This document shows positions 1 through 10,089 of a stretch of DNA of 64,000 bases, in pieces (within the stretch, counting starts at the first letter, position 1; every line of letters starts with the position of its first letter). The notes below the pieces were generated by a model. It did not search any database and had not been told where the DNA came from. It saw only the letters and a list, made by a program, of their open reading frames with translations. The position numbers and the translations under genes are program-made. The DNA comes from DATKRB01 sp963794215 (lineage in GTDB: Bacteria; Actinomycetota; Acidimicrobiia; Acidimicrobiales; RAAP-2), in assembly GCA_963794215.1 (NCBI GenBank), contig CAWCCQ010000002.1, positions 682,001-746,000 on the forward strand. Reading direction: 5' to 3'.

Positions 1-1
1 G

Positions 2-343
2 GCCATTCCCGTCGCGCTGGTCATCGCCGGAATGTTGGTCGGCGCCGGTCGCCCGATGACCACGGGCGCAGAGACGCCGGGGCCTAACTCCGGGTTGTCG
101 GGCGCGGAGCTCGGGCCGTGGATCGCGTTGCTGGTTCTCGCTTGCGGGCTCGAGATCGCCGGATTGGCACTGGGCGGGCACTCGAGGACGGTTCCCACGC
201 TGAGCACCGTCGTCGACCAGACCTTGGCCTGGCACCTGAGCCGCTTCGCTCTGTTCGCTGCGTGGTTGGCATGGGGCGGCGCGCCGCTCCTTCGCACTGC
301 AGCGGCGTGGATCTCACACCCGACACCCGATGCGGAACCCTGA
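2..343 (+). CDS. Small membrane protein, 5' end outside window
   Basis: The frame is open from the first bases, so the gene is truncated at the left edge; an internal ATG at 32 exists but the codons before it (AIPVALVIAG) are hydrophobic and look coding. Two or three hydrophobic stretches are visible (AIPVALVIAGML, WIALLVLACGLEIAGLAL, FALFAAWLAWGGAPLL). It overlaps the next small gene by 14 bases, suggesting co-translation. The second protein resembles the DUF6186-type small actinobacterial membrane proteins, and the ending SRFALFAAWLAWG of this one is similar in style. No function can be assigned. Confidence 0.6.
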   Translation, partial: AIPVALVIAGMLVGAGRPMTTGAETPGPNSGLSGAELGPWIALLVLACGLEIAGLALGGHSRTVPTLSTVVDQTLAWHLSRFALFAAWLAWGGAPLLRTAAAWISHPTPDAEP

Positions 344-542
344 GATGGTGGTCACCGGAGTATGGATCGGCCTCGGCGTCCTCGTCCTCGGGTGGGAGTT
401 GCTCTCGCGGCGTCGGCGCTTGCCTGACCTTGCCCGCATCGCCGCGGCGCTCGGAAGTCGGGCTCCGGGTCGCATCGGGTTGCTCGCGTTGTGGGCCTTT
501 GTCGGATGGCACTTCTTTGCCCGGGCCACGATCTCTCACTGA
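330..542 (+). CDS. Small membrane protein, DUF6186-like
   Basis: A 70-residue protein with an N-terminal membrane segment (VVTGVWIGLGVLVLGWELL), a basic linker SRRRRLPD and a C-terminal segment ending LLALWAFVGWHFFAR. The segment-basic loop-segment plan with a final GWH.FAR motif is like the DUF6186 family as I remember it; no search was run. Its start overlaps the preceding small membrane gene. No clear ribosome site is seen before ATG 330, and ATG 345 is an alternative. Role unknown. Confidence 0.5.
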   Translation: MRNPEMVVTGVWIGLGVLVLGWELLSRRRRLPDLARIAAALGSRAPGRIGLLALWAFVGWHFFARATISH

Positions 543-701
543 GCTCGCAGCCCAACCACCTAAGCGAGGACGAGGCAAAACGAGCACCACTGATCCCCTT
601 GCGACACGGGCACGGCGAGTACGGTGCACCGGCAAGCGGCACCCACCAGCGACTTCTCGCCCCGAGCGAGCGCGCCGACCGCACCGACGAGGAGGTCAGC
701 A

Positions 702-1289
702 ATGCCAGCGACACCGGGCGACCCCACGACTCGGGTTGCACGCCCCTTGGTGGGCCCCGGTAGCCGCCGAGCGCGCTCCTGGATCCTCGCGTTGGGTGGA
801 CTGGGGTTGGCATTGGGCGGCTGCAGCGTGCACATCTCGAAGAACGGGATCAGCGGCAACATCTTGGGTCATAGCTTCTCGGGCGCCACTGGTGCGCTGC
901 CCGCGGGATTTCCGGGCGACATCCCAGTACCGGACCATGCGCGCGTCCTGGCCGGGGGGGGAACCAACGGCCGATGGGACGCCGCCTTTGCGGTCACCGG
1001 GTTGGTCAGCGCCGGCACCGCCTCATACGAAGCCAAGCTCCACGCGGCGGGCTACACGCTGTCGAACATCGAAACTGGATCGGCACCCCTCACCGCTGCG
1101 GGGACGGGTTCCACCTCGACCACGGTGACGGTGTCGGGAACCGTCTTCGTGGCCCACGACGCGCAGTGGACGCTGGATGTCGCGTCCGGCAGCACGACGT
1201 CGCCGACCGAAGGCGGGCTCAAAGCCGGCGAATTCGCCATCAACGTCACCGCAGTGCCCACGTCCTCGATGACGACCTCGTCGACCTGA
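702..1289 (+). CDS. Secreted lipoprotein of unknown function
   Basis: The ATG at 702 follows GAGGAGG at good spacing, so it is preferred over the upstream in-frame GTG at 624. The protein (195 residues) has a basic N region, a hydrophobic stretch and the lipobox LALGGC, which predicts a lipid-anchored protein on the outer face of the membrane. The rest is rich in Gly, Ser, Thr and Ala, with beta-type sequence (STTVTVSGTVFV) and a conserved-looking segment FPGDIPVPDHARVL. Short low-complexity tail. No known domain recognised. Its 3' third is overlapped on the other strand by the tail of the MFS exporter reading frame. Confidence 0.65.
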   Translation: MPATPGDPTTRVARPLVGPGSRRARSWILALGGLGLALGGCSVHISKNGISGNILGHSFSGATGALPAGFPGDIPVPDHARVLAGGGTNGRWDAAFAVTGLVSAGTASYEAKLHAAGYTLSNIETGSAPLTAAGTGSTSTTVTVSGTVFVAHDAQWTLDVASGSTTSPTEGGLKAGEFAINVTAVPTSSMTTSST

Positions 1290-2872
1290 GAGCCGGTCGA
1301 CGCTCGGCGTCCGGGCAAGAGGACGAGCGCCAGCACTGTCGCCGCGAGCGCGATCCCAGCGCACACCCACAGCATGGCGTCGAGGGAACTCACGAACGCG
1401 ACCCGGACCGAACGTCCGAGCTCGGCGTCACCAAGCCTGGCGGCGACTGCTGCACCGGCGCCGACGCCAGAACGAACCGTTCGAGCGACTGGGGCGGGTA
1501 GGCCGAGCACGCTGACATGACGTCGGTAATCGCCGTTCAAGACCGTCCCGAGGATGGCGACACCGATCGCCGCACCCACCTGCCGACAGGCCATGATGAG
1601 TCCCGAACCCACTCCGGCCCGTTGCGGCGACAACGCCCCAAGCGCCGCGTTCATCGCGGCAGGCAGAGCGCAGCCCAGCCCCGACCCGGCGACAATGAAC
1701 CAGAGCGCCGCCCAGGCGGTCGTGCTTGAGACCTGCGTGGTCGCCCCGAGCCCGAGCCCCACGACCATCACGGCGAACCCGGCCGCGGCGACGACGTTCA
1801 TGCCGACACGCGGCGCTGAACTCGGATCGCCCGGATCCCGCGCCGCCGCATCTTGGAATCGGGTGGCAAGCGCGGCGCCGATGACAAAGCCACCGATGAA
1901 GGGGAGCAGGCGAATGCCGCTGCCGAACGGCCCGAGACCCGTGACGCCCTGGAAATACTGCGGCATGGCGAAGAGCAGACCGAACAGGGCGAAGGAGACC
2001 ATGGTGGCGAGGACCGTGCCCCAGGTGAACCGGGCCGATCTGAAGAGCTCGACGTCGATGAACGACTCGCCGTGGTGCCTCGGGCGTCGCCGCTCCCAGG
2101 CAGCGAAGCCCACCAACGCGATCACCCCCGCGACGAGCGGCACCAGCGCGGAGGTGCTCGACCAACCGTCCTGACCCGCCTGGATCACGCCATAGGTGAC
2201 GCCGATCAATCCGCAGGCCGAGAGAACGAGACTGGTAAGGATCACCCCCACCCCGTCGAGGCGGGGTGGATCGATGCGCCGGGACTCGGGTAGCAGTACG
2301 ACGATGGCCACCAAGGCCACCGCCGCCACCGGGACATTGATCAAGAACACCGAACCCCACCAGAAGCGGCCGAGGAGCCAGCCGCCAAGCACCGGACCGA
2401 GCGGATACCCGAGCATGGTGCATCCCATCACCAACGCCGTGGCGCGTTGGCGTTCGTCGTCGGTGGGGAACAACACAGTGACAATGGAGAGCGACACGGT
2501 GACGATGACCGCCGCGCTGGCACCGAGCACCGCGCGCTCGGCGATCAACGCGGTGCCCGAGCGCGCATAGGCGCACGCTGCCGAACTGAGCGCGAAGACC
2601 CCCAAAGCCCCGAGGATGAGCCCCTTGCGGCCCAGACGATCCGCCAGCAGTCCCGCGGGAAGGAGCGTGGCTGCCAGGACCAGGCCGTACGCATCGACAA
2701 ACCACTGGAGCTGTGTGGTCGACACGCGAAGTGATGTCGCCAACGTGGGCAGGGCAACATTGAGCACGGTCACGTCGATACCGACCACGAGAACGCCGAG
2801 CGACAGCGCAACGAGCGCCCACCACCGTCGGTCCGCACGGCTCTCCGATGCGGTGACGGTGAGGACCTGCAC
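1052..2872 (-). CDS. MFS exporter, DHA2 (EmrB/QacA) family
   Basis: A 606-residue transporter of the 14-helix drug:H+ antiporter type. N-terminal helices begin at WWALVALSLGVLVVGIDVTVLNVALPTL, which carries the DHA2 motif D.TVLNVALP, followed by LLADRLGRKG (motif A of the MFS) and a motif C-like GYPLGPVLGGWLL. It would export amphipathic or toxic compounds across the inner membrane using proton motive force. The last hydrophobic helix ends near residue 515; the final 90 residues have no membrane character and lie antisense to the lipoprotein gene, so the true stop may have been lost to an indel. The upstream region holds repeated sequence that may be its operator. Confidence 0.85.
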   Translation of the reverse strand: MQVLTVTASESRADRRWWALVALSLGVLVVGIDVTVLNVALPTLATSLRVSTTQLQWFVDAYGLVLAATLLPAGLLADRLGRKGLILGALGVFALSSAACAYARSGTALIAERAVLGASAAVIVTVSLSIVTVLFPTDDERQRATALVMGCTMLGYPLGPVLGGWLLGRFWWGSVFLINVPVAAVALVAIVVLLPESRRIDPPRLDGVGVILTSLVLSACGLIGVTYGVIQAGQDGWSSTSALVPLVAGVIALVGFAAWERRRPRHHGESFIDVELFRSARFTWGTVLATMVSFALFGLLFAMPQYFQGVTGLGPFGSGIRLLPFIGGFVIGAALATRFQDAAARDPGDPSSAPRVGMNVVAAAGFAVMVVGLGLGATTQVSSTTAWAALWFIVAGSGLGCALPAAMNAALGALSPQRAGVGSGLIMACRQVGAAIGVAILGTVLNGDYRRHVSVLGLPAPVARTVRSGVGAGAAVAARLGDAELGRSVRVAFVSSLDAMLWVCAGIALAATVLALVLLPGRRASTGSQVDEVVIEDVGTAVTLMANSPALSPPSVGDVVLPDATSSVHCASWATKTVPDTVTVVEVEPVPAAVRGADPVSMFDSV

Positions 2873-2944
2873 CGATCGAGCGTGGCTCCCCGACCACCGG
2901 ATGTCAACAGCGGGTCGCGGTTACCACGTGGAAGAACCCGCCGG

Positions 2945-3012
2945 CGTGAGCCATCTCAACCTCATTATCTCAACCTCATTAGAGGCCGTGAGCCATCTCA
3001 ACCTCACAAGAG
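2945..3012. repeat. Direct repeats upstream of MFS exporter, possible operator
   Basis: Within the 319-base gap between the divergent MFS and VOC genes, the 20-mer CGTGAGCCATCTCAACCTCA occurs exactly at 2945-2964 and 2987-3006, 42 bases apart. A shorter core ATCTCAACCTCATTA occurs at 2953-2967 and again at 2967-2981. Two copies are followed by AGAGG, giving small inverted pairs CCTC....GAGG. Position before an efflux gene suggests a regulator binding site, but no regulator gene is adjacent. The rest of the gap shows no gene. Confidence 0.5.
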
Positions 3013-3191
3013 GTCGATCACGTCAACACGATCGTCGATGGTTTCCACTCCGCGCTGAAGCTTGGGTAACAGCTGTTCGGGACGCAACTCAACATGCCCA
3101 GCTCAGACAACCCCGACGCGTTCGCCGAGGCGCGTTCACCGACCGACCGGTCCACTGAGCACTCGAGGGACCCGAGGCGTAGTGTTGGGAC

Positions 3192-3551
3192 GTGGCCCGC
3201 TTCCATCATGTCAACCTTGGGGTGCCGGTCGACGGCCTCGAGGACGAATCTCGTTGGCTCGTCGAGGTGCTCGAGTACCACTCCCTCGACCCGGGACCAG
3301 AGCTCGCCGCAAGGGGAGCCTGTTGGTTCGTGGCCGATGACGGGACCCAGGTGCACCTGAGTCTGGACGAGGCCCACCGGCCGGCGGCCAAGGCCCACGT
3401 GGCGGTCGAGATCGACGACCTCGCGCCGGTGCGCGAGCGCATCGAAGGACGTGGCGACCAGTACCGCATGGCCGAGCAGACCGACCTAACGGTTCTGAAT
3501 TGCACGGACCCGGCCGGCAACCGTTGGGAGCTCCGCCAGCCCGCGCGTTGA
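3192..3551 (+). CDS. VOC/glyoxalase-fold protein
   Basis: A 119-residue single VOC domain starting at GTG 3192. It begins MARFHHVNLGVPVDGLEDESRW in the usual beta-alpha-beta pattern of the vicinal oxygen chelate fold (FHHV as first metal-ligand strand), and ends NCTDPAGNRWELRQP, the typical DPxGNxxEL closing motif. The middle contains TQVHLSLDEAHRP and HVAVEIDDL. Members act as glyoxalases, dioxygenases, isomerases or resistance proteins; the substrate cannot be read from sequence. It stands alone, divergent from the MFS exporter and convergent with the next gene. Confidence 0.8.
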   Translation: MARFHHVNLGVPVDGLEDESRWLVEVLEYHSLDPGPELAARGACWFVADDGTQVHLSLDEAHRPAAKAHVAVEIDDLAPVRERIEGRGDQYRMAEQTDLTVLNCTDPAGNRWELRQPAR

Positions 3552-3566
3552 TCGGCGACCTGCCCG

Positions 3567-3590
3567 CTCCCGAGTCCAGGTCGTCGGGAG
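3567..3590. terminator. Hairpin between convergent genes
   Basis: CTCCCGA at 3567-3573 pairs with TCGGGAG at 3584-3590 across a 10-base loop; an outer GATCGGC/GCCGATC pair extends the fold. It lies in the short gap between two convergent genes, so it could terminate both. No T-run is evident. Confidence 0.5.
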
Positions 3591-3595
3591 GCCGA

Positions 3596-4174
3596 TCACT
3601 TCCCGATCTCAGTGCTCGATGCGAACCTCCAGGCTAAGCAGCACCCCGCGCCCGAGGCGCAATTTGCGAGGACGGTGACACGGACCGCGTAGTCACCCGG
3701 GTGCCGGTAACGATGGACGAGCCGCTCCGAGCCACGGTCCGGGACGGGGTCCAGCCGACAGAACTGAGGCTGGGCAAAGGTCAGCCGGCTCCCGTCGCCG
3801 AAGCTGATCGACGACGGCCCGACCGCTCCTAGTGCCGCCGAGTCGGCGTAGGCCACCGTCAGCGCCAAAGGGACACCCCATCGAATGGGACTTCGGGCAC
3901 TGAGGGTTGCCGACAGACCGGCATGTTCTCCGGCCACCGACACCGTGGGGGCGCCCGCGCCAGGCGGGTGGAGTACGTAGGCGGTGACCACCGCGTTACG
4001 CTCCGGGGCCCGCCGCCCGTGGGCTATCCAGCTCGCACGGAACGACCCGCCCAGGAGCACTACCAGTACACAGAGGGAAAGGACTGCCGCGCCTGGCCTC
4101 AGCGACCTCGGCTCCACTGCGGTGCGCACCCCCCTAGCCTGCGCCCTGGCGCCTCGAGTGACCACCCAAGGCAT
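3596..4174 (-). CDS. Membrane-anchored protein with PKD-like domain
   Basis: A 192-residue protein with one N-terminal hydrophobic segment (AAVLSLCVLVVLLGGSF) after a basic region, so a signal anchor or signal peptide. The outer part contains FGDGSRLTF and HRYRHPGDYAVRVTV, which match the FGDG...H.Y..PG.Y.V..TV signature of PKD-type beta-sandwich domains found on surface proteins. Two Cys near the end (GAGCC). Start is uncertain: ATG 4174 is used, GTG 4129 is also possible and would fit the signal better. Function unknown; probably extracytoplasmic. Confidence 0.55.
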   Translation of the reverse strand: MPWVVTRGARAQARGVRTAVEPRSLRPGAAVLSLCVLVVLLGGSFRASWIAHGRRAPERNAVVTAYVLHPPGAGAPTVSVAGEHAGLSATLSARSPIRWGVPLALTVAYADSAALGAVGPSSISFGDGSRLTFAQPQFCRLDPVPDRGSERLVHRYRHPGDYAVRVTVLANCASGAGCCLAWRFASSTEIGK

Positions 4175-4259
4175 CCACCACCCGGGGGCCCCGTGTCAGA
4201 GCGCCCGCCGGTCCCCTACGCTGCCTCCACGGAGCGTGGAAGCATCCAAGGGAGAGCGA

Positions 4260-5346
<1,087 letters not shown>

Positions 5347-5450
5347 GCCCGCTCACCGCGGGGCGCAACTGATCCCCCAACCCCGAAGCTGGCGGACCGT
5401 TGCCGGCGGACGCCCTATCCTGGTACGACGCATCAGGCAAAGGAGCGCAG

Positions 5451-6900
5451 ATGAGCATCGACCAACGGCCCGACTTCAAGGTGGCCGACCTCTCCCTGGC
5501 CGAGTTCGGGCGCAAGGAGATCGAACTGGCCGAGCACGAGATGCCCGGGCTGATGGCCATGCGGGCTGAGTTCGGCACCCTTCGGCCGCTCCTCGGCGCT
5601 CGCATCGTGGGCTCCCTGCACATGACGGTCCAGACCGCCGTTCTGATCGAGACCTTGACCGCACTCGGTGCCTCGGTGCGCTGGGCCAGCTGCAACATCT
5701 TCTCGACCCAGGACCACGCGGCCGCCGCAGTGGCCGTCGGTCCCGACGGGACGTCGGACAGCGCCCAAGGGTGTCCCTGTGTTCGCCTGGAAGGGAGAGT
5801 CGCTCGAAGAGTATTGGTGGTGCACCGAGCAGGCACTGAGCTGGCCGGGAGCCGAAGGCCCCAACATGATCCTCGACGATGGGGGGGACGCCACGCTGCT
5901 GGTCCACAAGGGGGTCGAGTACGAGAAGGCGGGCGCCGTACCCAACCCGGCTGACGCGCCCTCCGAGGAGATGGCGGTCGTCCTCTCGCTCCTCAGGCGG
6001 TCGCTGGCCGAGGACGGGCGCCGCTGGACCACCCTCGCTAACGGTGTCCGCGGCGTGACCGAGGAGACGACGACCGGAGTGCACCGCCTCTATGAGATGC
6101 AGCGCAACGGCGAGCTGCTCTTTCCGGCGATCAACGTCAACGACTCGGTGACCAAGTCGAAGTTCGACAATAAGTACGGCTGTCGTCACTCCCTGATCGA
6201 CGGCATCAACCGAGCAACCGATGTGCTCATCGGCGGCAAGGTCGCCGTCGTGTGTGGGTACGGCGACGTGGGCAAGGGCTGCACCGAGTCGCTCCGCGGA
6301 CAGGGCGCTCGGGTCATCGTCACCGAGATCGACCCGATCTGTGCGCTGCAGGCTGCCATGGACGGCTACGAGGTCAAGACACTCGACGAGGTGGTGGGTC
6401 AGGCCGACATCGTGGTGACGGCCACCGGCAACCGCGACGTGGTCACCGCGGCGCACATGGCGGTCATGAAACACCAGGTCATCGTCGGGAACATCGGTCA
6501 CTTCGACAACGAGATCGATATGGCGGGCCTGGCCAGGATCCCCGGCATTACCCGGGTGAACATCAAGCCTCAGGTCGACAAGTGGGTCTTTCCCGACGGC
6601 CACGCGGTGATCGTGCTCTCCGAGGGTCGGCTGCTCAATCTTGGCAATGCGACGGGCCATCCGAGCTTCGTCATGTCCAACTCGTTCACGAACCAGACGA
6701 TGGCCCAGATCGAGCTGTTCACCAACCCCGGGCACTACGAGAATCAGGTCTACGTGCTGCCCAAGCACCTTGACGAGAAGGTGGCGCGGCTCCACCTGAG
6801 CGCGCTCGGCGTACATCTGAGCACGCTTACGCCCGAGCAGTCGGCGTACCTCGGAGTGCCCCAGGACGGACCGTTCAAGCCTGACACGTACCGCTACTGA
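5451..6900 (+). CDS. ahcY: Adenosylhomocysteinase (frameshifted in this sequence)
   Basis: Hydrolyses S-adenosylhomocysteine to homocysteine and adenosine, completing the methyl cycle in the cytosol; NAD-dependent. ATG 5451 follows AAAGGAG. N-terminal substrate domain includes GSLHMTVQTAVLIETL and SCNIFSTQDHAAAA; the NAD site is VCGYGDVGKGCT; the C terminus is the family-typical KPDTYRY. Reconstructed length 482 residues, usual for actinobacteria. One extra base near 5757-5761 separates ...VGPDGTSD from APKGVPVFAWKGE; joined they match the family exactly. Second conserved gene in a row with a one-base insertion, so sequencing error is likely. Confidence 0.93.
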
Positions 6901-6980
6901 GCTCGCGGACGGCGGTATCGGTCCCGAGGACGACCAGCTCGGAAGTCAGGTGCCGTGTCCCAGCCAGCAGCTCGGCGCGC

Positions 6981-7869
6981 TCACGTTTGAAGATCGCCGA
7001 CGGCTTCGGCCAGCGGCTCGAGCTCCTCGCGCCAGCTGGTGGGCGTCACGAGGGGTCGCACGACGAACTTGGAGAACCCGACGTCGACGAATTCGCTGAG
7101 GCGAGCACGTAGCGCCTTGTGCGAGGTCGGGACGAGGGTCTCGAGTGGGCGTCCTCGGGCCCGGGCGCTCGACGCGCGCTGACCTGAGTGCCGCTCAAGG
7201 GCCCGGTGGCGTAGCCGATGCTGACCCCGAAGTGCTCGGGGCTGATGGTGCGCCCCCCTGAGCCGCCGCGGCCTCGACCACCTGACGGCCAGCCGCCACT
7301 TCCTCGGGGGTGCACATGGCCGGAAGCCACCCGTCGCCCAAGCGCCCGCACCGCTCGAGGGCCGCCCGAGCGCTACCGCCGAACCACACGTCGAAGGGAT
7401 TCTGTACCGGGCGTGGCTCGATCGCTACCCCGTCGAGACGACCTACCAGCCCGTCGTAGGTGACCGTCTCACCAGCCCACAGACGGCGAAGCAACGGGAG
7501 CATCTCGTCCATGGCCTGGCCCCGCTGCTCGGGGGGCAGGCCGACGGCCGAGCGCTCGGGACCGCGCGGGAGCCCCGGCACAAACGTCACGAGGAATCGA
7601 CCGGCGGAGAGCACGTCAAGCGTTGCGATCTGCTTGGCCGTACGGGCCACGTTCCTCCCGGGCAGCAGCATCGTGGTGCCGACCTTCAGACGCGGGCGGC
7701 GCCCCGCGACCCAGGCCAGGCCGACCAGCGGGTCGAACCCCGGGGCCGAAAGGACCTCAGGCATCCACAGGGAGTCGAAGCCCAGCTCGAGCACGTCGCC
7801 AGCCAGGGCGTCGAGCCCAGAAGGATCGAGACCGGCGCCGCCGGTGCCGAGGCCGATGCGGACCTTCAC
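6981..7869 (-). CDS. Luciferase-like F420-type oxidoreductase (two frameshifts)
   Basis: LLM-class flavin/F420-dependent monooxygenase-like TIM barrel. GTG 7869 gives VKVRIGLGTGGAG; recognisable segments are DSLWMPEVLSAPGFDPL, LKVGTTMLLPGRN, AKQIATLDVLSAGRF and NPFDVWFGGSARAALERCGRLGDGWLP. The frame breaks twice: at a six-C run (7253-7258, plus strand), after which RTISPEHFGVSIGYATGPL continues, and near 7157-7165 (GGGCCCGGG), after which LVPTSHKALRARLSEFVDVGFSKF and the end VGDLQT follow. Each break is a missing base. Corrected length about 296 residues. Substrate unknown. Lies downstream of threonine aldolase on the same strand. Confidence 0.8.
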
Positions 7870-7924
7870 GGCCAAACCTTGGTGGGCCGAAGCCACACTG
7901 ACCCAACCTTGGGCTCCCGAGCTC

Positions 7925-8947
7925 TCAGCATGGGGCGCTGGCGACGGCGGCCAGGGCGCGCTCGACACCTGCGTCGTCGATGTCGTTGTGGGTCACCAGG
8001 CGAAGCATGCCAGGACTGACGCTACCCGCGAGCACGCCGCGAGAGCGAAGGTGTCCGATGACCCGCTCGGGCGAGGGGACGTTGACGACCACGATGTTGG
8101 TCACGACGCGGGCTGGATCGAGGCCCGAGCTGGGCCAGCGTTCGGCAACGGCTTCGGCCAGACGGGCCGCCCTCGCGTGGTCGTCCGCCAGCCGCTCGAC
8201 CATCGAGCTGAGCGCGACCAAGCCGGCCGCAGCCAGCACACCGGCTTGTCGCATGGCACCGCCCAGGCGCTTGCGCTCGAGGCGGAACAGATCGTCCAGC
8301 TCGGCCGGGCCCGCCAGCAGCGACCCGACTGGCGCGCACAGGCCCTTGGACAAGCAGCACATGACCGTCGTGGCCTCGTGGGCAAAGGTGGCGGCACGGT
8401 CGCCGGTCGCCACCTCGGCATTGAACAGGCGGGCGCCGTCCATGTGGATCGGCACCCCGTCGGCGGCCCGACGCACCTCGCGGAGGGCATCCAAGGGGTA
8501 AGGCCTCCCACCGGCGGCCATATGGGTGTTCTCCACACAGACGAGCGATAGCGCGGCGTGATGGTAGGTCGTCGCTTCGCGGGCCCATTGCACCTCAGCG
8601 GGCGCGAGGGTCCCGTCGTCATCGGCCGCGGGGTGGACCTGCACGCCCGCGTTGAGCGCCGCCGCGCCACGCTCGTAGGCCACGACGTGCTGACGGCGGC
8701 CAGCCAGCACGAGGGACCCCGGGACGCACTGGGCCCGCAGGGCGATCTGGTTGGCCATCGTGCCCGAAGGGACGAACATGGCGACTGCCTTGCCCACCCG
8801 CTCGGCAAAAACCTCCTCGAGCCGATTGACCGTCGGGTCCTCGCCGTACCCGTCGTCTCCGACCTCAGCTGTAGCCATGGCCCGTCGCATCGCCGCGGTG
8901 GGACGAGTGACCGTGTCGCTTCGGAGGTCCACCAGTTCGGCGGGCAC
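7925..8947 (-). CDS. ltaE: Low-specificity L-threonine aldolase
   Basis: PLP enzyme that cleaves threonine or allo-threonine to glycine and acetaldehyde. GTG 8947 gives VPAELVDLRSDTVTRPT, the standard family N terminus (LRSDTVT.PT). Further marks: GYGEDPTVNRLE, FVPSGTMANQIAL (PLP phosphate pocket), VCVENTHMAAGG, IHMDGARLFNA and CLSKGLCAPVGSLL, whose Lys should bind PLP. About 340 residues, normal for the family. The frame stays open further upstream to 9097 but that part reads against the divergent luciferase-like gene and has no homology-like content. Confidence 0.9.
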   Translation of the reverse strand: MPAELVDLRSDTVTRPTAAMRRAMATAEVGDDGYGEDPTVNRLEEVFAERVGKAVAMFVPSGTMANQIALRAQCVPGSLVLAGRRQHVVAYERGAAALNAGVQVHPAADDDGTLAPAEVQWAREATTYHHAALSLVCVENTHMAAGGRPYPLDALREVRRAADGVPIHMDGARLFNAEVATGDRAATFAHEATTVMCCLSKGLCAPVGSLLAGPAELDDLFRLERKRLGGAMRQAGVLAAAGLVALSSMVERLADDHARAARLAEAVAERWPSSGLDPARVVTNIVVVNVPSPERVIGHLRSRGVLAGSVSPGMLRLVTHNDIDDAGVERALAAVASAPC

Positions 8948-9033
8948 CGCCTCATCGTAACCGGAGGGCTCAGAGGGCTCGATCGACCGACACGCACCAT
9001 GACCGGGTCGCGCCGGTGGTCTAGGATCGCGGT

Positions 9034-10089
9034 GTGCCCTTGGTGCGACCACTCGGCCCACTCGGCCCCCTGGGGCTCCTCCTGCCCACCTTCCCACAAG
9101 GAAAGTTTCTGGATCACATCGGTACTACCAGAGGTAGCACCTCCCGATCGGCAACCATCTTGGGCGCTCCGGGCCCCGGGGCGGCGGGCGCCATGGCCGA
9201 GCTGTGCCGCGATGCCGAAGCGACCGGAGCCGGGGGGCTGTGGGCCATCGACCACCTCTTCTGGCCCCGACCGTTGCTCGAGTGCCTTACCACGCTGACC
9301 GTCGCGGCAACCGCCACGACCCGCGTCACCCTAGGCAGCTGCGTTCTCCAGCTCCCCCTGCGGAGCCCCGCGGTGGTGGCCAAACAGGCCGCCTCGCTGC
9401 AACTGCTCTCGGGCGGTCGCTTCGTCCTCGGAATTGGGGTCGGCAGCCATCCGGGTGAATTCGCCATGGCGGGGGCGGACTTCGCCCGGCGAGGACCCGC
9501 CATCGATCAGGGCATCGCTGCGTTGCGTGCCGCGTGGGCCAGTGCGGGCGAGCCCGACCTCGTGTACCGCCAAAGCCCCGCGGTCGGCGAAATGCCGATC
9601 TGGATCGGCGGGTCGAGCGCCGTGGCCCGGCGCCGAGCCGCACGGGTGGGTGATGGCTGGGTCCCGCTGTTCCTGTCGCCCGAACGCTACGCCCACAACC
9701 TCCTCAAGCTTCGCGAGGAGACGGCCGCAGCTGGACGGGACCCGGCTGCGGTCACTGCGGCCGAAGTCGTCGTTGTGCACGTCGGCCCCGAGGATCGGGC
9801 GCGCGCACAGGGGTGCGCCTGGCTGTCGTCGTTCTACGGCATCCCCCCCAAGGCGTTCGCCCGGCACCTCATCGCCGGCTCGGCCGCTCGATGCGCCGAG
9901 CAGCTCGTTGCACACCTCGAGAGTGGCGCCGACCACGTGATCGTCATGATCGCCGACGACCACGCGGTGGAACACTTCGCCGAGCTGGCCGAGGTCTCAG
10001 GCCTCCGGGTCGGGTCTGAGCCGGTCCAACCGAGCAGCACCCGACCGGACCTGTCCAGCCAACCCGAGCTGGAAGGAGTCGGGGTGTGA
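9034..10089 (+). CDS. Luciferase-like F420-type oxidoreductase
   Basis: Intact LLM-class protein of 351 residues starting at GTG 9034. Typical segments: LGLLLPTFPQGKF, GLWAIDHLFWPRPLLECLTTLTVAA, LGSCVLQLPLRSPAVVAKQAASLQLLSGGRFVLGIGVG (the AK..A.LD.LS.GR..LG.G signature) and MPIWIGGSSAVARRRAARVGDGWVPLF. Members use reduced F420 or FMN to oxidise or reduce organic substrates. Its stop overlaps the GTG of the thiolase gene (GTGA), so the two, and probably the following FabH, are one transcription unit. That context points to fatty acyl or polyketide-like substrates, by inference only. Confidence 0.88.
   Translation: MPLVRPLGPLGPLGLLLPTFPQGKFLDHIGTTRGSTSRSATILGAPGPGAAGAMAELCRDAEATGAGGLWAIDHLFWPRPLLECLTTLTVAATATTRVTLGSCVLQLPLRSPAVVAKQAASLQLLSGGRFVLGIGVGSHPGEFAMAGADFARRGPAIDQGIAALRAAWASAGEPDLVYRQSPAVGEMPIWIGGSSAVARRRAARVGDGWVPLFLSPERYAHNLLKLREETAAAGRDPAAVTAAEVVVVHVGPEDRARAQGCAWLSSFYGIPPKAFARHLIAGSAARCAEQLVAHLESGADHVIVMIADDHAVEHFAELAEVSGLRVGSEPVQPSSTRPDLSSQPELEGVGV

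Noticed and set aside
1428..2897. Alternative minus-strand frame over the MFS gene
   Set aside because: Arg/Gly/His-rich shadow; the MFS frame has clear transmembrane helices and motifs.
5347..5450. SAH riboswitch before ahcY
   Set aside because: GCGGGGCGCAACTG is only vaguely similar to the conserved SAH-riboswitch core; no matching pairing partner was found by eye.
5476..6816. Long minus-strand frame opposite ahcY
   Set aside because: A high-GC shadow frame of a highly conserved gene; no family features.
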